A stretch of 64,000 nucleotides of DNA from DATGMP01 sp035293565. Its GTDB lineage: Bacteria > Pseudomonadota > Alphaproteobacteria > BOG-932 > Roseiterribacteraceae. A program made the translations under genes and the position numbers. The notes under the pieces were generated by a model, which saw nothing but the letters and a program-made list of their open reading frames with translations, searched no databases and was not told the DNA's origin. Below are positions 42,034 through 51,117 of this stretch, one piece after another; position 1 is the stretch's first letter; the number at the start of each line of letters is the position of its first letter. Location of the stretch: the NCBI GenBank assembly GCA_035293565.1, contig DATGMP010000036.1:1-64000 (forward strand), given 5' to 3'.

Positions 42034-43212
42034 CTAAGGGCTCGGTTCCCCGACCACGCCTTCAAGGGCTGAGCCTGGCTCAGTGCGCGCAGCGTCCGGA
42101 TCGAGCGCCCGCCGCGCGGCGATGATGTCCGTGCGGCGCTTGGATACGAAGAATTTGCGTAATCCCAGCGCCGGCTTTTCCAGGAAGTGCCAGGAGAGCA
42201 TCGCGAAGCCGATCGCCGGCAGACCGCCCAGCAGCAGGTTCCAATACCATTCGCGCACCGCGGGAAACGCCCAGACCGCCGTTTGCTGCAGCGGGAAGGA
42301 ATAAAGATAGATGCCGTAGGAATAGTCGCCTCGCTGCAAGACCGGGATGCGCGGAATGCGGCAGAGGCCGAGATAGGCGATCACATAGCTCACCGACATG
42401 GTGCCCAGCAGCAGCGCCAGGATCGGTACCAGATAGGCGACGACACAGCCCAGAATCGCAAGGAGCAGCAGCCCGAGCCGCACCGGCACCACGTCGCGGA
42501 TCAGATAGAGCGCGTTGCCGGCCAAAAACGACAATACCAGCGCTTCGAGCGACTGCAGCGTGCCGGCCGTGTAATGCCGGCCGGGTAGAAGGCCGAGGAG
42601 GCATTCGCCCGTCGCGGCGGCCAGGAACACAGCCACCATAAGCCAGCGTCTGGTCGAAAGCCCGACGACCATCAGGATCGCGAGCGCGATGTAGCACTGC
42701 AGCTCGCCCGGAATGGTCCAGAGCTGGCCGTTGACGATGTTCGGCACCGGGTTGTCGAGGAACACGCCTGGAAGCTGGAACCGGATGATGCCCAGCACAT
42801 TGGTGAAGTACCGATGGAACTCGGGCGCACGGAAATATTGGCCGAGCGGCAGCGAGGTTACGATCGGTCCCAGGATTAGAGCTGAAAGCGTAATCTCGAC
42901 CAGAAGGGCCGGGAAAATCCGGAGTGCCCGGAACAGCAGAAAAATCTGCACCTTGGCCAGCCTCAGCATGCTGCCGGCGACGAGGAAGCCCGAGAGCGCG
43001 AAAAAGCCGGGAATGATGAAAGACACGTAGAGGTCGATCGGCCCGCGGCTATGCTCGATCACCCATTCCTTGCCCCTGGTGAGCTGCACCGAATGGAAGA
43101 GCACCACTGAAAGCGCCAGCCAAAGCCTGAGGAAATCGAACCCCGGCCCGACACCGCCATTCTCCCGCATGACCGAGCCGATGGACTTCATTCGTGTGTA
43201 TGTCTCGGTCAT
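42034..43212 (-). CDS. Acyltransferase 3 family membrane protein
   Basis: A 392-residue polytopic protein of the OafA/acyltransferase-3 family, which transfers acetyl or other acyl groups to cell-surface sugars. The start FDFLRLWLALSVVLFHS (conserved R and H of the family) and later GDYSYGIYLYSFPLQQT are typical, with about ten membrane segments. It is divergent from an SGNH hydrolase gene. In many bacteria AT3 and SGNH domains are fused or paired for O-acylation, so the adjacency may be functional. A 20-bp palindrome lies between the two starts. Confidence 0.9.
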   Translation of the reverse strand: MTETYTRMKSIGSVMRENGGVGPGFDFLRLWLALSVVLFHSVQLTRGKEWVIEHSRGPIDLYVSFIIPGFFALSGFLVAGSMLRLAKVQIFLLFRALRIFPALLVEITLSALILGPIVTSLPLGQYFRAPEFHRYFTNVLGIIRFQLPGVFLDNPVPNIVNGQLWTIPGELQCYIALAILMVVGLSTRRWLMVAVFLAAATGECLLGLLPGRHYTAGTLQSLEALVLSFLAGNALYLIRDVVPVRLGLLLLAILGCVVAYLVPILALLLGTMSVSYVIAYLGLCRIPRIPVLQRGDYSYGIYLYSFPLQQTAVWAFPAVREWYWNLLLGGLPAIGFAMLSWHFLEKPALGLRKFFVSKRRTDIIAARRALDPDAARTEPGSALEGVVGEPSP

Positions 43213-43231
43213 TCGCGCGCTTCTTGTTTTT

Positions 43232-43251
43232 CGTCATTCTCGAGAATGACG
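43232..43251. promoter_or_regulatory. 20-bp perfect palindrome between divergent genes
   Basis: A perfect 20-base palindrome (CGTCATTCTC and its complement) lies between the starts of the acyltransferase (43212, -) and SGNH hydrolase (43294, +). On the plus strand TATAAG at 43254-43259 is 17 bases after TCGTCA (43231-43236), so the palindrome covers a possible promoter and may be an operator. Its CGTCATTC ends also resemble the REP-like repeat at 8051. Confidence 0.5.
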
Positions 43252-43293
43252 CCTATAAGATAGCTCTGCATATTTGAACCAAAGCTAAAACCG

Positions 43294-44037
43294 ATGCCGA
43301 GACATCGCGCCAGACTTTTCCTAAGAGCAATCGCAATTGTCTACCTGATAATTCTCCATCTCGGCATCGCGGCCTTCATTCTCTCACCCGAATTCCGCGC
43401 GGCGATTGCCTGGCGGCTGCCGGGGGCGGCGCGGGAGCGGCAAGAGGCCTATTGGCGGGGCATGGTGGCGGCCGAGGCCCGGCTCGATGCGACCTTGCCG
43501 CCAGGAAAGATCTATTTCATCGGCGATAGCGGGATCGAGAGCCTGGATGTGGGCCAGGTGGCGGAGCATGCCGTCAACTACGGAATCGGCGGCGATACGA
43601 TCGCGGGGGTGATCCGGCGGCTGCCAGTCTATAAATCATTGCCGTCCGCGCAAGCCATTGTGCTGCTCGTCGGCAGCAACGACCTGATCGGGCGACCATC
43701 GGCGGAGGCAGGAAAGGACTATGCGAATCTTCTCGCAGCCTTGCCGAACGCGCCGCTTATCGCGGTCGCGGTTCTGCCGATCGACGAACGTATCGCGCGT
43801 TGCGAACGAGGCCATCGCAGCAACGCGGAGATCGCCAGCTTGGACAAAGTGATCAAGTCGCTGTGCCAGACCCGTCCCTCCTGCGCGTTCCTCGATCTCG
43901 GCTCCAAGCTCGTCGATGAGAGCGGCAATCTGGCTGCGACCTTCGACTGGGGAGATGGGCTGCATCTCAACGCGGCCGGCTATCGCATCGCGATCGACGC
44001 GCTCCGCGCCGAAATCGCCCGGCGCGTCGGCCAATAG
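43294..44037 (+). CDS. SGNH/GDSL-type hydrolase
   Basis: A 247-residue protein with one N-terminal membrane anchor (AIAIVYLIILHLGIAAFIL) and an SGNH hydrolase domain facing outward: block I GDSGIESL (Ser), block II NYGIGGDTI (Gly), block III VGSNDLIG (Asn) and block V DGLHLNAAGY (Asp and His). These enzymes cut esters on sugars or lipids. The neighbouring divergent acyltransferase makes surface O-acylation or deacylation a reasonable role. Confidence 0.88.
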   Translation: MPRHRARLFLRAIAIVYLIILHLGIAAFILSPEFRAAIAWRLPGAARERQEAYWRGMVAAEARLDATLPPGKIYFIGDSGIESLDVGQVAEHAVNYGIGGDTIAGVIRRLPVYKSLPSAQAIVLLVGSNDLIGRPSAEAGKDYANLLAALPNAPLIAVAVLPIDERIARCERGHRSNAEIASLDKVIKSLCQTRPSCAFLDLGSKLVDESGNLAATFDWGDGLHLNAAGYRIAIDALRAEIARRVGQ

Positions 44038-44105
44038 AGCGGCTTGCATCCACCCGGCTTCTGGATGAGCATGCGAGCCCAGGCGTCGGAAAAGGCAAAA
44101 CAAGA

Positions 44106-44663
44106 ATGCGGGGAGGGGAAACCGGCTGGTTTCATGGCTTCTTTCTGAAGCATCAGCGCAGCCTGCGCCGCTATCTGACGGGACTCGTCGCCTCGCCAGA
44201 CATGGCCGAAGATCTGGCGCAGGAGGCTTTTGCGCGAGTCTTCGCGATCGACAATGGCGGGCTTCGCTCGCCGCAGAGCTTCCTCTATCGGACCGCGCAT
44301 AATCTAGCGCTCGACCACATCCGGCATCAGCGCGTCGCGGCGACTGAGCCGCTACTGGATGAGCTTGGCGAGCGGATCGCCCAGGACGGTCCGTCCGCCG
44401 AGGCCGGCCTCGCGGCGAAGGAAGAGCTGGCGCTCGTTTACCGCGCCATTAACGAGCTGCCGCCCAAATGTCGGCGGGTTTTCTTGCTGTTGCGGTTCGA
44501 AGGCATGTCCTTCAAGGAGGTCGCGGCGGAGATGCGGTTGTCGCAGACGATGGTCCGCAAATACGCGTTCCGCGCGCTCGAATATTGCCAAATGCGCGTC
44601 CGGTGCGAATCCGACGGGCTCGAACGTCAGTATTCTTTGGGACGATCGAGCGGACGCCGATGA
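44106..44663 (+). CDS. FecI-like ECF sigma factor
   Basis: A 185-residue ECF sigma factor. Region 2 includes LVASPDMAEDLAQEAFARVF and SFLYRTAHNLALDHIRHQR. Region 4 includes ELPPKCRRVFLLLRFEGMSFKEVAAEMRLSQTMVRKYAFRAL, the helix-turn-helix that binds the -35 element. It overlaps the FecR-like gene by ATGA and stands before a TonB receptor with an STN domain, the FecI-FecR-FecA arrangement. It should direct transcription of that receptor when the extracellular ligand is sensed. Confidence 0.92.
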   Translation: MRGGETGWFHGFFLKHQRSLRRYLTGLVASPDMAEDLAQEAFARVFAIDNGGLRSPQSFLYRTAHNLALDHIRHQRVAATEPLLDELGERIAQDGPSAEAGLAAKEELALVYRAINELPPKCRRVFLLLRFEGMSFKEVAAEMRLSQTMVRKYAFRALEYCQMRVRCESDGLERQYSLGRSSGRR

Positions 44664-45673
44664 AACACGCCTCTCAACGCGACACGCTGGCGGACAAGGC
44701 CGCCCGATGCCTGCTTTGCTTGGAGGACCCGGAGGCGCTGCCGCTCGACAGGCTGCGCTGGCAGGCTTGGCTGGCTGAGAGCCCTGCGCATCGTGCGGCT
44801 TACGAAGCTTGCAAGGCGCTGTGGAGCCTGGAGCCATCTCCCGGGCTCGTCTGGCCGACGCGGGAGGAACTCGCGCGCGATCCTTATCGGGGCGACGGGC
44901 CGATCCCGATCGGGGGATTCTCCGCCACCAAGCCCAATCGTCGCTTCGGGACGACGGGTGCGGTCCTCGCGATCTCGGCGATGGTGATTGCAGGAGCGAC
45001 TTGGCTCTGGCCGAGGACGCCGAAAGCCGAGATTCGGCTGGTCGTAACCGCGCGGGCGGAGCAGAAGCAGCTTCGCCTGGCCGACGGATCCGAGATTCTG
45101 CTCGGGCCCGAATCGCGATTGCAGATGCGTTACGGCCCCACCGAGCGGCGCTTCGACCTTGAAGGCGGCGAGGCGATCTTCACGATCGCGCACGATCCGG
45201 CGCGACCGGTCCGGGTCTTCGCCGGGTCCGGCTGGATCGAGGATATCGGTACCGCCTTCAGCGTGCAAAATGGGAAAGACGGCACCACGGTGGCGGTGAT
45301 CCAAGGCGAGGTCGCGGTGACATCCGGCGCGGGAAAAGCCGATCCGGTCAAGCTCGAACCCAACCAGGAACTCACTTACGGGGCGGCACCGGGACCGATC
45401 CGCGCGACCGACTCCGCGCTCGCCACCGGTTGGAGCCGTGGGCAGTTCGCCTATATCGACCGGCCGCTGGGCGAGGTTCTGGCCGATCTCAGGCGCTATT
45501 CGCTGAAGGATATCGTGGCCCGCGACCCGGCGGTCGAGGCGCTGCGCTACACCGGCACGATCTCGGTCGATCATCTCGATCAGTGGGCCGCCGGGCTGGC
45601 GCGGGTCTATCCCATCCGGGTCGAAAGTGGGGACGGCCGCCTGATACTCGCGAGCGCGGCCGGCACGAAATAA
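44660..45673 (+). CDS. FecR-like anti-sigma/sigma-regulator
   Basis: A 337-residue inner-membrane regulator. The cytoplasmic part (WQAWLAESPAHRAAYEACKALW) binds the sigma factor, one membrane span lies near residue 100 (GAVLAISAMVIAGATWLW), and the periplasmic FecR domain includes LRLADGSEILLGPESRLQM, RRFDLEGGEAIFTIAHD and the closing ALRYTGTISV. It passes the signal from the receptor's STN domain to the sigma factor. ATG 44660 overlaps the sigma gene stop; the longer frame upstream is a shadow. Confidence 0.92.
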   Translation: MKHASQRDTLADKAARCLLCLEDPEALPLDRLRWQAWLAESPAHRAAYEACKALWSLEPSPGLVWPTREELARDPYRGDGPIPIGGFSATKPNRRFGTTGAVLAISAMVIAGATWLWPRTPKAEIRLVVTARAEQKQLRLADGSEILLGPESRLQMRYGPTERRFDLEGGEAIFTIAHDPARPVRVFAGSGWIEDIGTAFSVQNGKDGTTVAVIQGEVAVTSGAGKADPVKLEPNQELTYGAAPGPIRATDSALATGWSRGQFAYIDRPLGEVLADLRRYSLKDIVARDPAVEALRYTGTISVDHLDQWAAGLARVYPIRVESGDGRLILASAAGTK

Positions 45674-45754
45674 TCCTTTCCGGTGCGAAATCGCGACCTT
45701 CATCCGTCTTATCAGTCGGCGGGTCAAAGAGCCCGCGCGCCAAGGGAGGGATAC

Positions 45755-48217
45755 GTGAGAAAGTCAGCGCGAATCGCCGGCATTTCGGCTGTGCTCGGAT
45801 TTTTGTCGGCAACATCGCTGGCCGAGCCGGTGAAGTTCGATATACCGGCGCAGGACCTGGCCTCGGCGCTGATCGCATTCTCGAATCAGTCCCACATCCA
45901 GGTGACAGTCGGGCCCGATGCGGCGTCGGGGCGGACGGCGCCCGCTGTCGCCGGCGCAATGGAGCCTACCGAAGCGCTGCAGCGCCTGATCGGCAACGGT
46001 CTCTCCTATGAATTCGTCGACCCGAAGACGGTGGTTGTTCGCCGCCTACAGCGGGCATCGATGACGGCGGACCCGCCGCGCGCCGATCCGCCGCCCCCGG
46101 GTCAGGCGCTGGAGGAGATCGTCGTCACGGCGACCAAGACTGGTGCAACCGCGCTGCAGTCCACGCCGATCGCGATCACGAGCTTCACAAGCCGTCAGCT
46201 CGACACACGGGCGATCGATAACATCACCGGCCTTGTGAGCTACACGCCCGGTCTTCAGATCAGCGACCTGTCCGGCTATGCGCAGCTCTATATCCGCGGC
46301 GTCGGGTCGAACACGGTCTATATCGGCTCCGACCCCAGCACGACCGTGCATCTGGACGGCGTCTATCTCGCACGGCCTCTCTCCTATTTCACCGATTTCC
46401 TGGATGTCGAGGATATCGAGGTTCTGCGCGGACCGCAGGGCACGCTCTATGGTCGGAACTCCGTCGGCGGCACGATCCTCATCAATTCGCGTAAGCCGTC
46501 CGAGACGCCGGGTGGCGAGCTGCAGATCTCGGTCGGCAATTACGGCGAATACAGCATCAAGGGCTATATCACCGGGCCGATCGCCGATACGGGGATTCTC
46601 GGGAGCTTGGCGGTGAACCGCCTGGCGCACGACGCTTATCTCTATAACATCTCGACCGGCGGCGGCGTCGAGGACCAGGATACTTACGGCTTTCGCGGAC
46701 AGCTGCTCTTCCCGATCACGGACCGCGGCAGCCTGACCGTCCGTGCCGATTACTCGAAAGAAGACGACGCGCTCGGCGCCTATCCGAAGTTGCTCGCGCG
46801 TACCTTCAGCCCGCTCGACAACTCGATCCTCGGCGATTTCCATAAGGTCTCGATGAATCTGGCAAACGAGACCATCGAGGAGAATTACGGCTTCGCGGCC
46901 GATCTGAAATATCAGATCACGGACGACATCGATTTTCGCTCGCTCTCGGCCTTCCGCTCCTTCCGCGGCTCTATCATGAGCGATGCGGATTCGAGCGCGC
47001 TCAACTTTCTCCACACGACCGAGGGGCCGATCGCCGAGCGGCAATATAGCGAGGAGGTGAACCTCCACGGCAAGTTCGACGCGCTCGACCTCTTCCTCGG
47101 CGGCTTCTATTTCCGCGAGAATGATCGCGAGCCGCTGACCGTTGCGATCTTTCCGCCGATATTCCCCGTGGGCGTCAGCCACATTCAGCGCCCCACATTG
47201 GAGGACGAATCCTACGCGTTGTTCGGGCAGGGCGAATATCATTTGACCGACCAACTGTCGCTGATCGCCGGCATTCGTTGGACTCACGAATCCAAGGACT
47301 ATCGGCTCTCCGATTTCTGGACGATCTCGACATCCTTCGATCCGGCGGTGGCGGAGACCGGACCGCTCTTCCCGATTCCGGCATTCAATGTGAACGCGAA
47401 CCGCTCGGCCAGCGCCTGGACGCCCAAATTCGGCATCAACTACAAGCCGGTCGATAACATACTGCTCTACGTGTCGGCGACGCGAGGCTTCAAGAGCGGC
47501 GGCTTCGACTATGGCGCGCCGGATGCAATCGACGCGTCGCGCGGTTATTCGCCCGAATATCTCTGGTCATACGAGATCGGCGCGAAGACCGATTGGCTCG
47601 ACCGGCGGCTGCGTCTGAACGTTGACGGGTTCTATTACGATTACACCGATCTGCAGGTTGAGCTCTTCGTACCGCCGGCCAACGCCATCACCGAGAATGC
47701 GGCGACAGCCGAGGTGAAAGGGATCGAAGCGGAGTTCGAGGCGCTGCCGCTGCCGGAATTGAATCTATTCCTCAACGTCGCTTATCTCGACGCGACCTAT
47801 TCGAAATATCCGGCTGCCTTCACGACGGCCTTTGGCGCATTCGATGCGAGCGGCAAATTCCTGAACCATGCGCCTGAATGGTCGATCACCGTCGGCGGTA
47901 CCTATACTTGGGATATCGGCGATTGGGGTTCGATCTATGCGGGCGCCGATTTCCATTTCCAGACGACCGAATTTTTCACGCCGGCCAACGACGGGGTGAA
48001 CGGCGTTTCGGGCTATATCGAGAAGCAAGGCCCGTTCGGCCTGCTCAATGCTCGCATCGGCTGGGACAGCGAGGACCGCCTGTGGGGTGCCGCCTTCATC
48101 ATGAATAACCTGACCGATCGAGACTACATCACCGGTACCGCGAGCTACGGCGCCGCGATCGCCGGCCGTCCGGGCGATCCCCGGACCTTCCGCGCCGAGG
48201 TGACGCGCAAGTTTTGA
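45755..48217 (+). CDS. TonB-dependent receptor with N-terminal STN signalling domain
   Basis: An 820-residue outer-membrane receptor. A signal peptide (to about SLA, residue 23) is followed by an STN domain (VKFDIPAQDLASALIAFSNQ, residues about 26-95), a Pro-rich linker, a TonB-box-like EEIVVTATK, the plug (VLRGPQGTLYGRNSVGGTILINS) and a 22-strand-type barrel ending in the C-terminal Phe (AEVTRKF). GTG 45755 has GGGAGGG at 5 bases. With the sigma/FecR pair it should both import and sense a ligand. The barrel is of the catabolic-type receptor class common in sphingomonads and relatives; whether the ligand is a siderophore or a carbon source is open. Confidence 0.93.
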   Translation: MRKSARIAGISAVLGFLSATSLAEPVKFDIPAQDLASALIAFSNQSHIQVTVGPDAASGRTAPAVAGAMEPTEALQRLIGNGLSYEFVDPKTVVVRRLQRASMTADPPRADPPPPGQALEEIVVTATKTGATALQSTPIAITSFTSRQLDTRAIDNITGLVSYTPGLQISDLSGYAQLYIRGVGSNTVYIGSDPSTTVHLDGVYLARPLSYFTDFLDVEDIEVLRGPQGTLYGRNSVGGTILINSRKPSETPGGELQISVGNYGEYSIKGYITGPIADTGILGSLAVNRLAHDAYLYNISTGGGVEDQDTYGFRGQLLFPITDRGSLTVRADYSKEDDALGAYPKLLARTFSPLDNSILGDFHKVSMNLANETIEENYGFAADLKYQITDDIDFRSLSAFRSFRGSIMSDADSSALNFLHTTEGPIAERQYSEEVNLHGKFDALDLFLGGFYFRENDREPLTVAIFPPIFPVGVSHIQRPTLEDESYALFGQGEYHLTDQLSLIAGIRWTHESKDYRLSDFWTISTSFDPAVAETGPLFPIPAFNVNANRSASAWTPKFGINYKPVDNILLYVSATRGFKSGGFDYGAPDAIDASRGYSPEYLWSYEIGAKTDWLDRRLRLNVDGFYYDYTDLQVELFVPPANAITENAATAEVKGIEAEFEALPLPELNLFLNVAYLDATYSKYPAAFTTAFGAFDASGKFLNHAPEWSITVGGTYTWDIGDWGSIYAGADFHFQTTEFFTPANDGVNGVSGYIEKQGPFGLLNARIGWDSEDRLWGAAFIMNNLTDRDYITGTASYGAAIAGRPGDPRTFRAEVTRKF

Positions 48218-48226
48218 GGATCTGCG

Positions 48227-48739
48227 ATGGCGGCCGACATCGGAAGTCTCGATCGCCGCATCGCGGCGCTCGAGGATGCCGCGCGCATCAAAGAGCTGAA
48301 GCTCGCCTATTTCATGAATTGTGATCTCAAGCGGCCGGAAGAGGTGGCGGCCTGCTTCACGCCGGACGCGGTCATTGATTACGAGAATGTCGGCCGGTTC
48401 GATCTGGCACAGTATCTCGACGTCTATCGTCGATTCGGTTGTCGGCCGACACAGCTCGATGCACATCACGCCGGCGCGCCGTCGATCACGATGACCGGAC
48501 TTGATACGGCGAAGGGCGTTTGGCCGCTGCATTATGTCGGCGTCGATCTTGATGCGCGGACGATGCGGCAGGTAAACGGCGTCTATTACGACGAATATAT
48601 ACGCGTCGGCTGGCGTTGGCTCATCAGCGTGACGGTGATGCGCCTCTTCTCGGTGATCGTGAGCCAAATCGGCAATGAAGGCAGCGTTTCGATCACATCC
48701 TTAGGACAGGAATCAGGACCGGCCTTCCGGATCGATTAG
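48227..48739 (+). CDS. SnoaL-like NTF2-fold protein
   Basis: A 170-residue SnoaL_4-like protein: AALEDAARIKELKLAYFMNCDLKRPEEVAACFTPDAVIDYENVG is the typical opening, with the acidic residues of the pocket. It begins 9 bases after the TonB receptor stop, so it belongs to that transcript. The C-terminal third (after VGWRWLISVTVMRLFS) diverges from the next gene. It may be an isomerase, dehydratase or ligand carrier. Confidence 0.82.
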   Translation: MAADIGSLDRRIAALEDAARIKELKLAYFMNCDLKRPEEVAACFTPDAVIDYENVGRFDLAQYLDVYRRFGCRPTQLDAHHAGAPSITMTGLDTAKGVWPLHYVGVDLDARTMRQVNGVYYDEYIRVGWRWLISVTVMRLFSVIVSQIGNEGSVSITSLGQESGPAFRID

Positions 48740-48771
48740 GGTCACAATGAATGCTGTTTACAGGAGGGACG

Positions 48772-49284
48772 ATGACTTCGTCAGATGATCGTCGGCTGCA
48801 GCGTCTCGAGGATATCGAGGCGATCCGTAAGCTTAAGGCGCGCTATTTGAATGCGTGCGACCAGAAGGATCCGGAGCGCGTCCGCTCTTGTTTCGCGAAC
48901 GGACATGTGGTGGTCGATTGCGAATATCGCGGCATGTTCGATACGGCTGACGAATTCGTCGCTTACTATACAGGCGCGGCCTGCCATGATTTCGTGTTCG
49001 ACAAGCATCAGGCCGGAAATGCCGAAATCGACATCATCGACGAAGCGCATGCTCGCGCCCTCTGGTGTCTCGACTACCGCAACGTCAACACGCGCGACCG
49101 GACGCTCACGCTGATGAGCGTCTTCTATCACGACAGCTATGAGAAGGTCGGCGGCGAATGGAAGATCGTCGCGTCGCGAACGGAATTCAAGACCGTTCTG
49201 GTCTGCAGCTATTCATCCGGTGCGCTCGAAGCGCTCGTGGCGGGCCGCGCCGAGTCCGACCCGCCGCTGCGCAAGGCGAGCTAA
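48772..49284 (+). CDS. SnoaL-like NTF2-fold protein (paralogue)
   Basis: A 170-residue protein similar along its length to its upstream neighbour: RRLQRLEDIEAIRKLKARYLNACDQKDPERVRSCFANG opens the fold and YEKVGGEWKIVASRTEF closes it. ATG 48772 has AGGAGG a few bases upstream; an ATG at 48751 is in frame without a site. It lies 32 bases after the first copy and abuts the convergent dioxygenase gene with no gap. Two related copies may form a heteromer or treat successive intermediates. Confidence 0.85.
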   Translation: MTSSDDRRLQRLEDIEAIRKLKARYLNACDQKDPERVRSCFANGHVVVDCEYRGMFDTADEFVAYYTGAACHDFVFDKHQAGNAEIDIIDEAHARALWCLDYRNVNTRDRTLTLMSVFYHDSYEKVGGEWKIVASRTEFKTVLVCSYSSGALEALVAGRAESDPPLRKAS

Positions 49285-50157
49285 CTACTGCTGCACGACG
49301 CCGACGGGCTTCTGGCCTTTGGCCCACAGACGGTGCATCAGCCGGTCGTACTTTGTGTCGTCATAGAGCGTGCCGGTATGCAGCGTGCAGCGATTATCCC
49401 ACACCAGAACGTCGCCCACCTGCCATTTATGACGGTAGACGAAACGGTCCTGCGTGATGAAATCGACCAGCTCGTCGATCAGCTTCAGTCCCTCGGGATT
49501 GGGCATCCCGACTATTTCTTTGACAGTCCCGGTGCTGGCCCAGAGCGCACGGCGGCCGTTTGCCGGATGAACGCGGATCAGCGGATGAAAGACGTCGGGA
49601 TTCTCCGCCTTGAGCTGCGGGCTCAGCTCCATACGGCCATATTCCCGCGTCGACATGAAGTACTGATAGGAGTGATGTAGAACCAGCGGATCGAGCTGGC
49701 GCTTGCGTTCCTCAGGGAGCGCATCGTAGGCGGCGCATTGATCGGCCAGAAGCGTGTCGGAACCCTCGGGCGGCACCTCGACAGCGTAGAGCATCGTGCA
49801 CATCACCGGCACTTCCTTGTAGGAATAGTCGGTATGCCAGCCGACGCCGTCATTGTGCGCGCCGATCGGCGTGCCGTCGGGTCGCTTCTTGTTCGAGAGG
49901 ATGTAGATCGGAGGATAGCCGGGCAAGGTGAATTGCTTCTGTGTATGGCCCTCCGGCTCGCCGAAGCGCGACATGAAATGTATCAGCTTCTCCGGAGTCA
50001 TGTCCTGGCGGCGAAGCAGAATCGCGCCATGGTGGTTGAAGACGTCAACCACCGCATCGAGCGTCCCGTCATCGGCCTTGGCGAGGTCGATTCCCGATAT
50101 CTCCGCGCCGAAACCGGGCTTGAGCTCGGTGATCGTCGTTCCGGGTATCGTGTCCAT
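49285..50157 (-). CDS. TauD/TfdA-type Fe(II)/2-oxoglutarate dioxygenase
   Basis: A 290-residue non-haem iron dioxygenase that uses 2-oxoglutarate and O2. The iron-binding triad is His108-x-Asp110 (WHTDYSY) and His260 (CTLHTG), and Arg276 fits the 2-oxoglutarate carboxylate. The opening GFGAEISGIDLAKADDGTLDAVVDVFNHHGAILLRRQD is TauD-like. The family includes taurine, 2,4-D and other ring-ether or C-N/C-S cleaving enzymes. It starts 15 bases after a second TauD gene and ends adjoining the SnoaL gene. Confidence 0.92.
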   Translation of the reverse strand: MDTIPGTTITELKPGFGAEISGIDLAKADDGTLDAVVDVFNHHGAILLRRQDMTPEKLIHFMSRFGEPEGHTQKQFTLPGYPPIYILSNKKRPDGTPIGAHNDGVGWHTDYSYKEVPVMCTMLYAVEVPPEGSDTLLADQCAAYDALPEERKRQLDPLVLHHSYQYFMSTREYGRMELSPQLKAENPDVFHPLIRVHPANGRRALWASTGTVKEIVGMPNPEGLKLIDELVDFITQDRFVYRHKWQVGDVLVWDNRCTLHTGTLYDDTKYDRLMHRLWAKGQKPVGVVQQ

Positions 50158-50172
50158 CTTGCTGATCCTTTG

Positions 50173-50985
50173 TCAGAAAGGCCTATCGCCGGCCACCGTC
50201 ACTCGGTAACCGGAGCGCGTGTCGGGGAAATAGTCCCAGATGGCCTGATGCCAAGTGCAACGATTGTCCCAGAAGGCCACCGAGTTGGGCCGCCAGCGGA
50301 ATCGGCACTGGAAATCCGGGTTGCTGCAATGTTTGTAGAGATAGCCCAGGATCGCGCTGCTCTCGTCCTTCGAGACGCCGATGATATGGGTCGTGTAGGA
50401 CGGGTTGACGAAGATCAGCTTGCGGCCGCTCACCGGGTGAGTGCGGATCACCGGATGGATCGAACGCGGATATTTGCGGTCCGCATCGGGAAAGAGCGGC
50501 CGATAGACATGGTCCGCGTCATGCTCGGCGGTCAGCCCCTCCAGATAGGTCTTCATGCGGTCCGAGAGCCGGTCGTAGGCTGCATACATACTGGCGAAGA
50601 TCGTATCGCCGCCTGTCTCCGGCACGGTCGGCAAATAGAGGATGCTGCCGAGCGGCGGCTCAGCATCGGCCGTCAGGTCCGAATGCCAGGATTCGCCGGC
50701 GACGAATTTCGAGTTGCCGTCGGCATGAATGGCGACGATCTCCGGATGGTCGGTGAGGCCCGGCACGCCGGAATGAATGGCGAGCGGCCCGAAATGGCGG
50801 CCGAAGGCCTTATGGGCCTCGTGGCTCATGATCTGGTCGCGAAAGAAGATCACCTGATGCTGGATCAGCGCCTCGTGGATCTCATCCACTTGGCGGTTGC
50901 CGAGCGGCCTGCCCAGATCGGCGCCGAATATCTCGGCGCCGATGCGGCGCGTCAGCGGCCTCACCTCGATCGTATCGTAACCCAT
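50173..50985 (-). CDS. TauD/TfdA-type Fe(II)/2-oxoglutarate dioxygenase
   Basis: A 270-residue enzyme of the same superfamily, closer to classical TauD: IEVRPLTRRIGAEIFGADLGRPL, iron ligands His101-x-Asp103 (WHSDLT) and His246 (CTWHQAIWDYFP), 2-oxoglutarate arginine Arg261 (SGYRVTV). Typical substrates are sulfonates, phenoxyacetates or alkylsulfates. The adjacent dioxygenase is divergent in sequence, so the pair probably acts on different intermediates. It is 132 bases downstream of the MFS gene on the same strand. Confidence 0.93.
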   Translation of the reverse strand: MGYDTIEVRPLTRRIGAEIFGADLGRPLGNRQVDEIHEALIQHQVIFFRDQIMSHEAHKAFGRHFGPLAIHSGVPGLTDHPEIVAIHADGNSKFVAGESWHSDLTADAEPPLGSILYLPTVPETGGDTIFASMYAAYDRLSDRMKTYLEGLTAEHDADHVYRPLFPDADRKYPRSIHPVIRTHPVSGRKLIFVNPSYTTHIIGVSKDESSAILGYLYKHCSNPDFQCRFRWRPNSVAFWDNRCTWHQAIWDYFPDTRSGYRVTVAGDRPF

Positions 50986-51117
50986 CGGATTTCCCGCACC
51001 CTCCGCCGGGCTCGATCTGCCCGCCGCGGCGCCATTGCACCGTTCCGTACTGTCACATAGGCGCTCGACCGCGTCTTGTCAGCATACGCCCGGTCTCTTG
51101 ATGAGTGTTCGCTTTGA

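Noticed and set aside
44106..48217. Siderophore uptake locus as the sole explanation of the FecI/FecR/receptor genes
   Set aside because: No siderophore synthesis, ABC importer or ferric reductase genes are present and the receptor is joined to SnoaL genes; the iron role remains possible but is not supported by neighbours.
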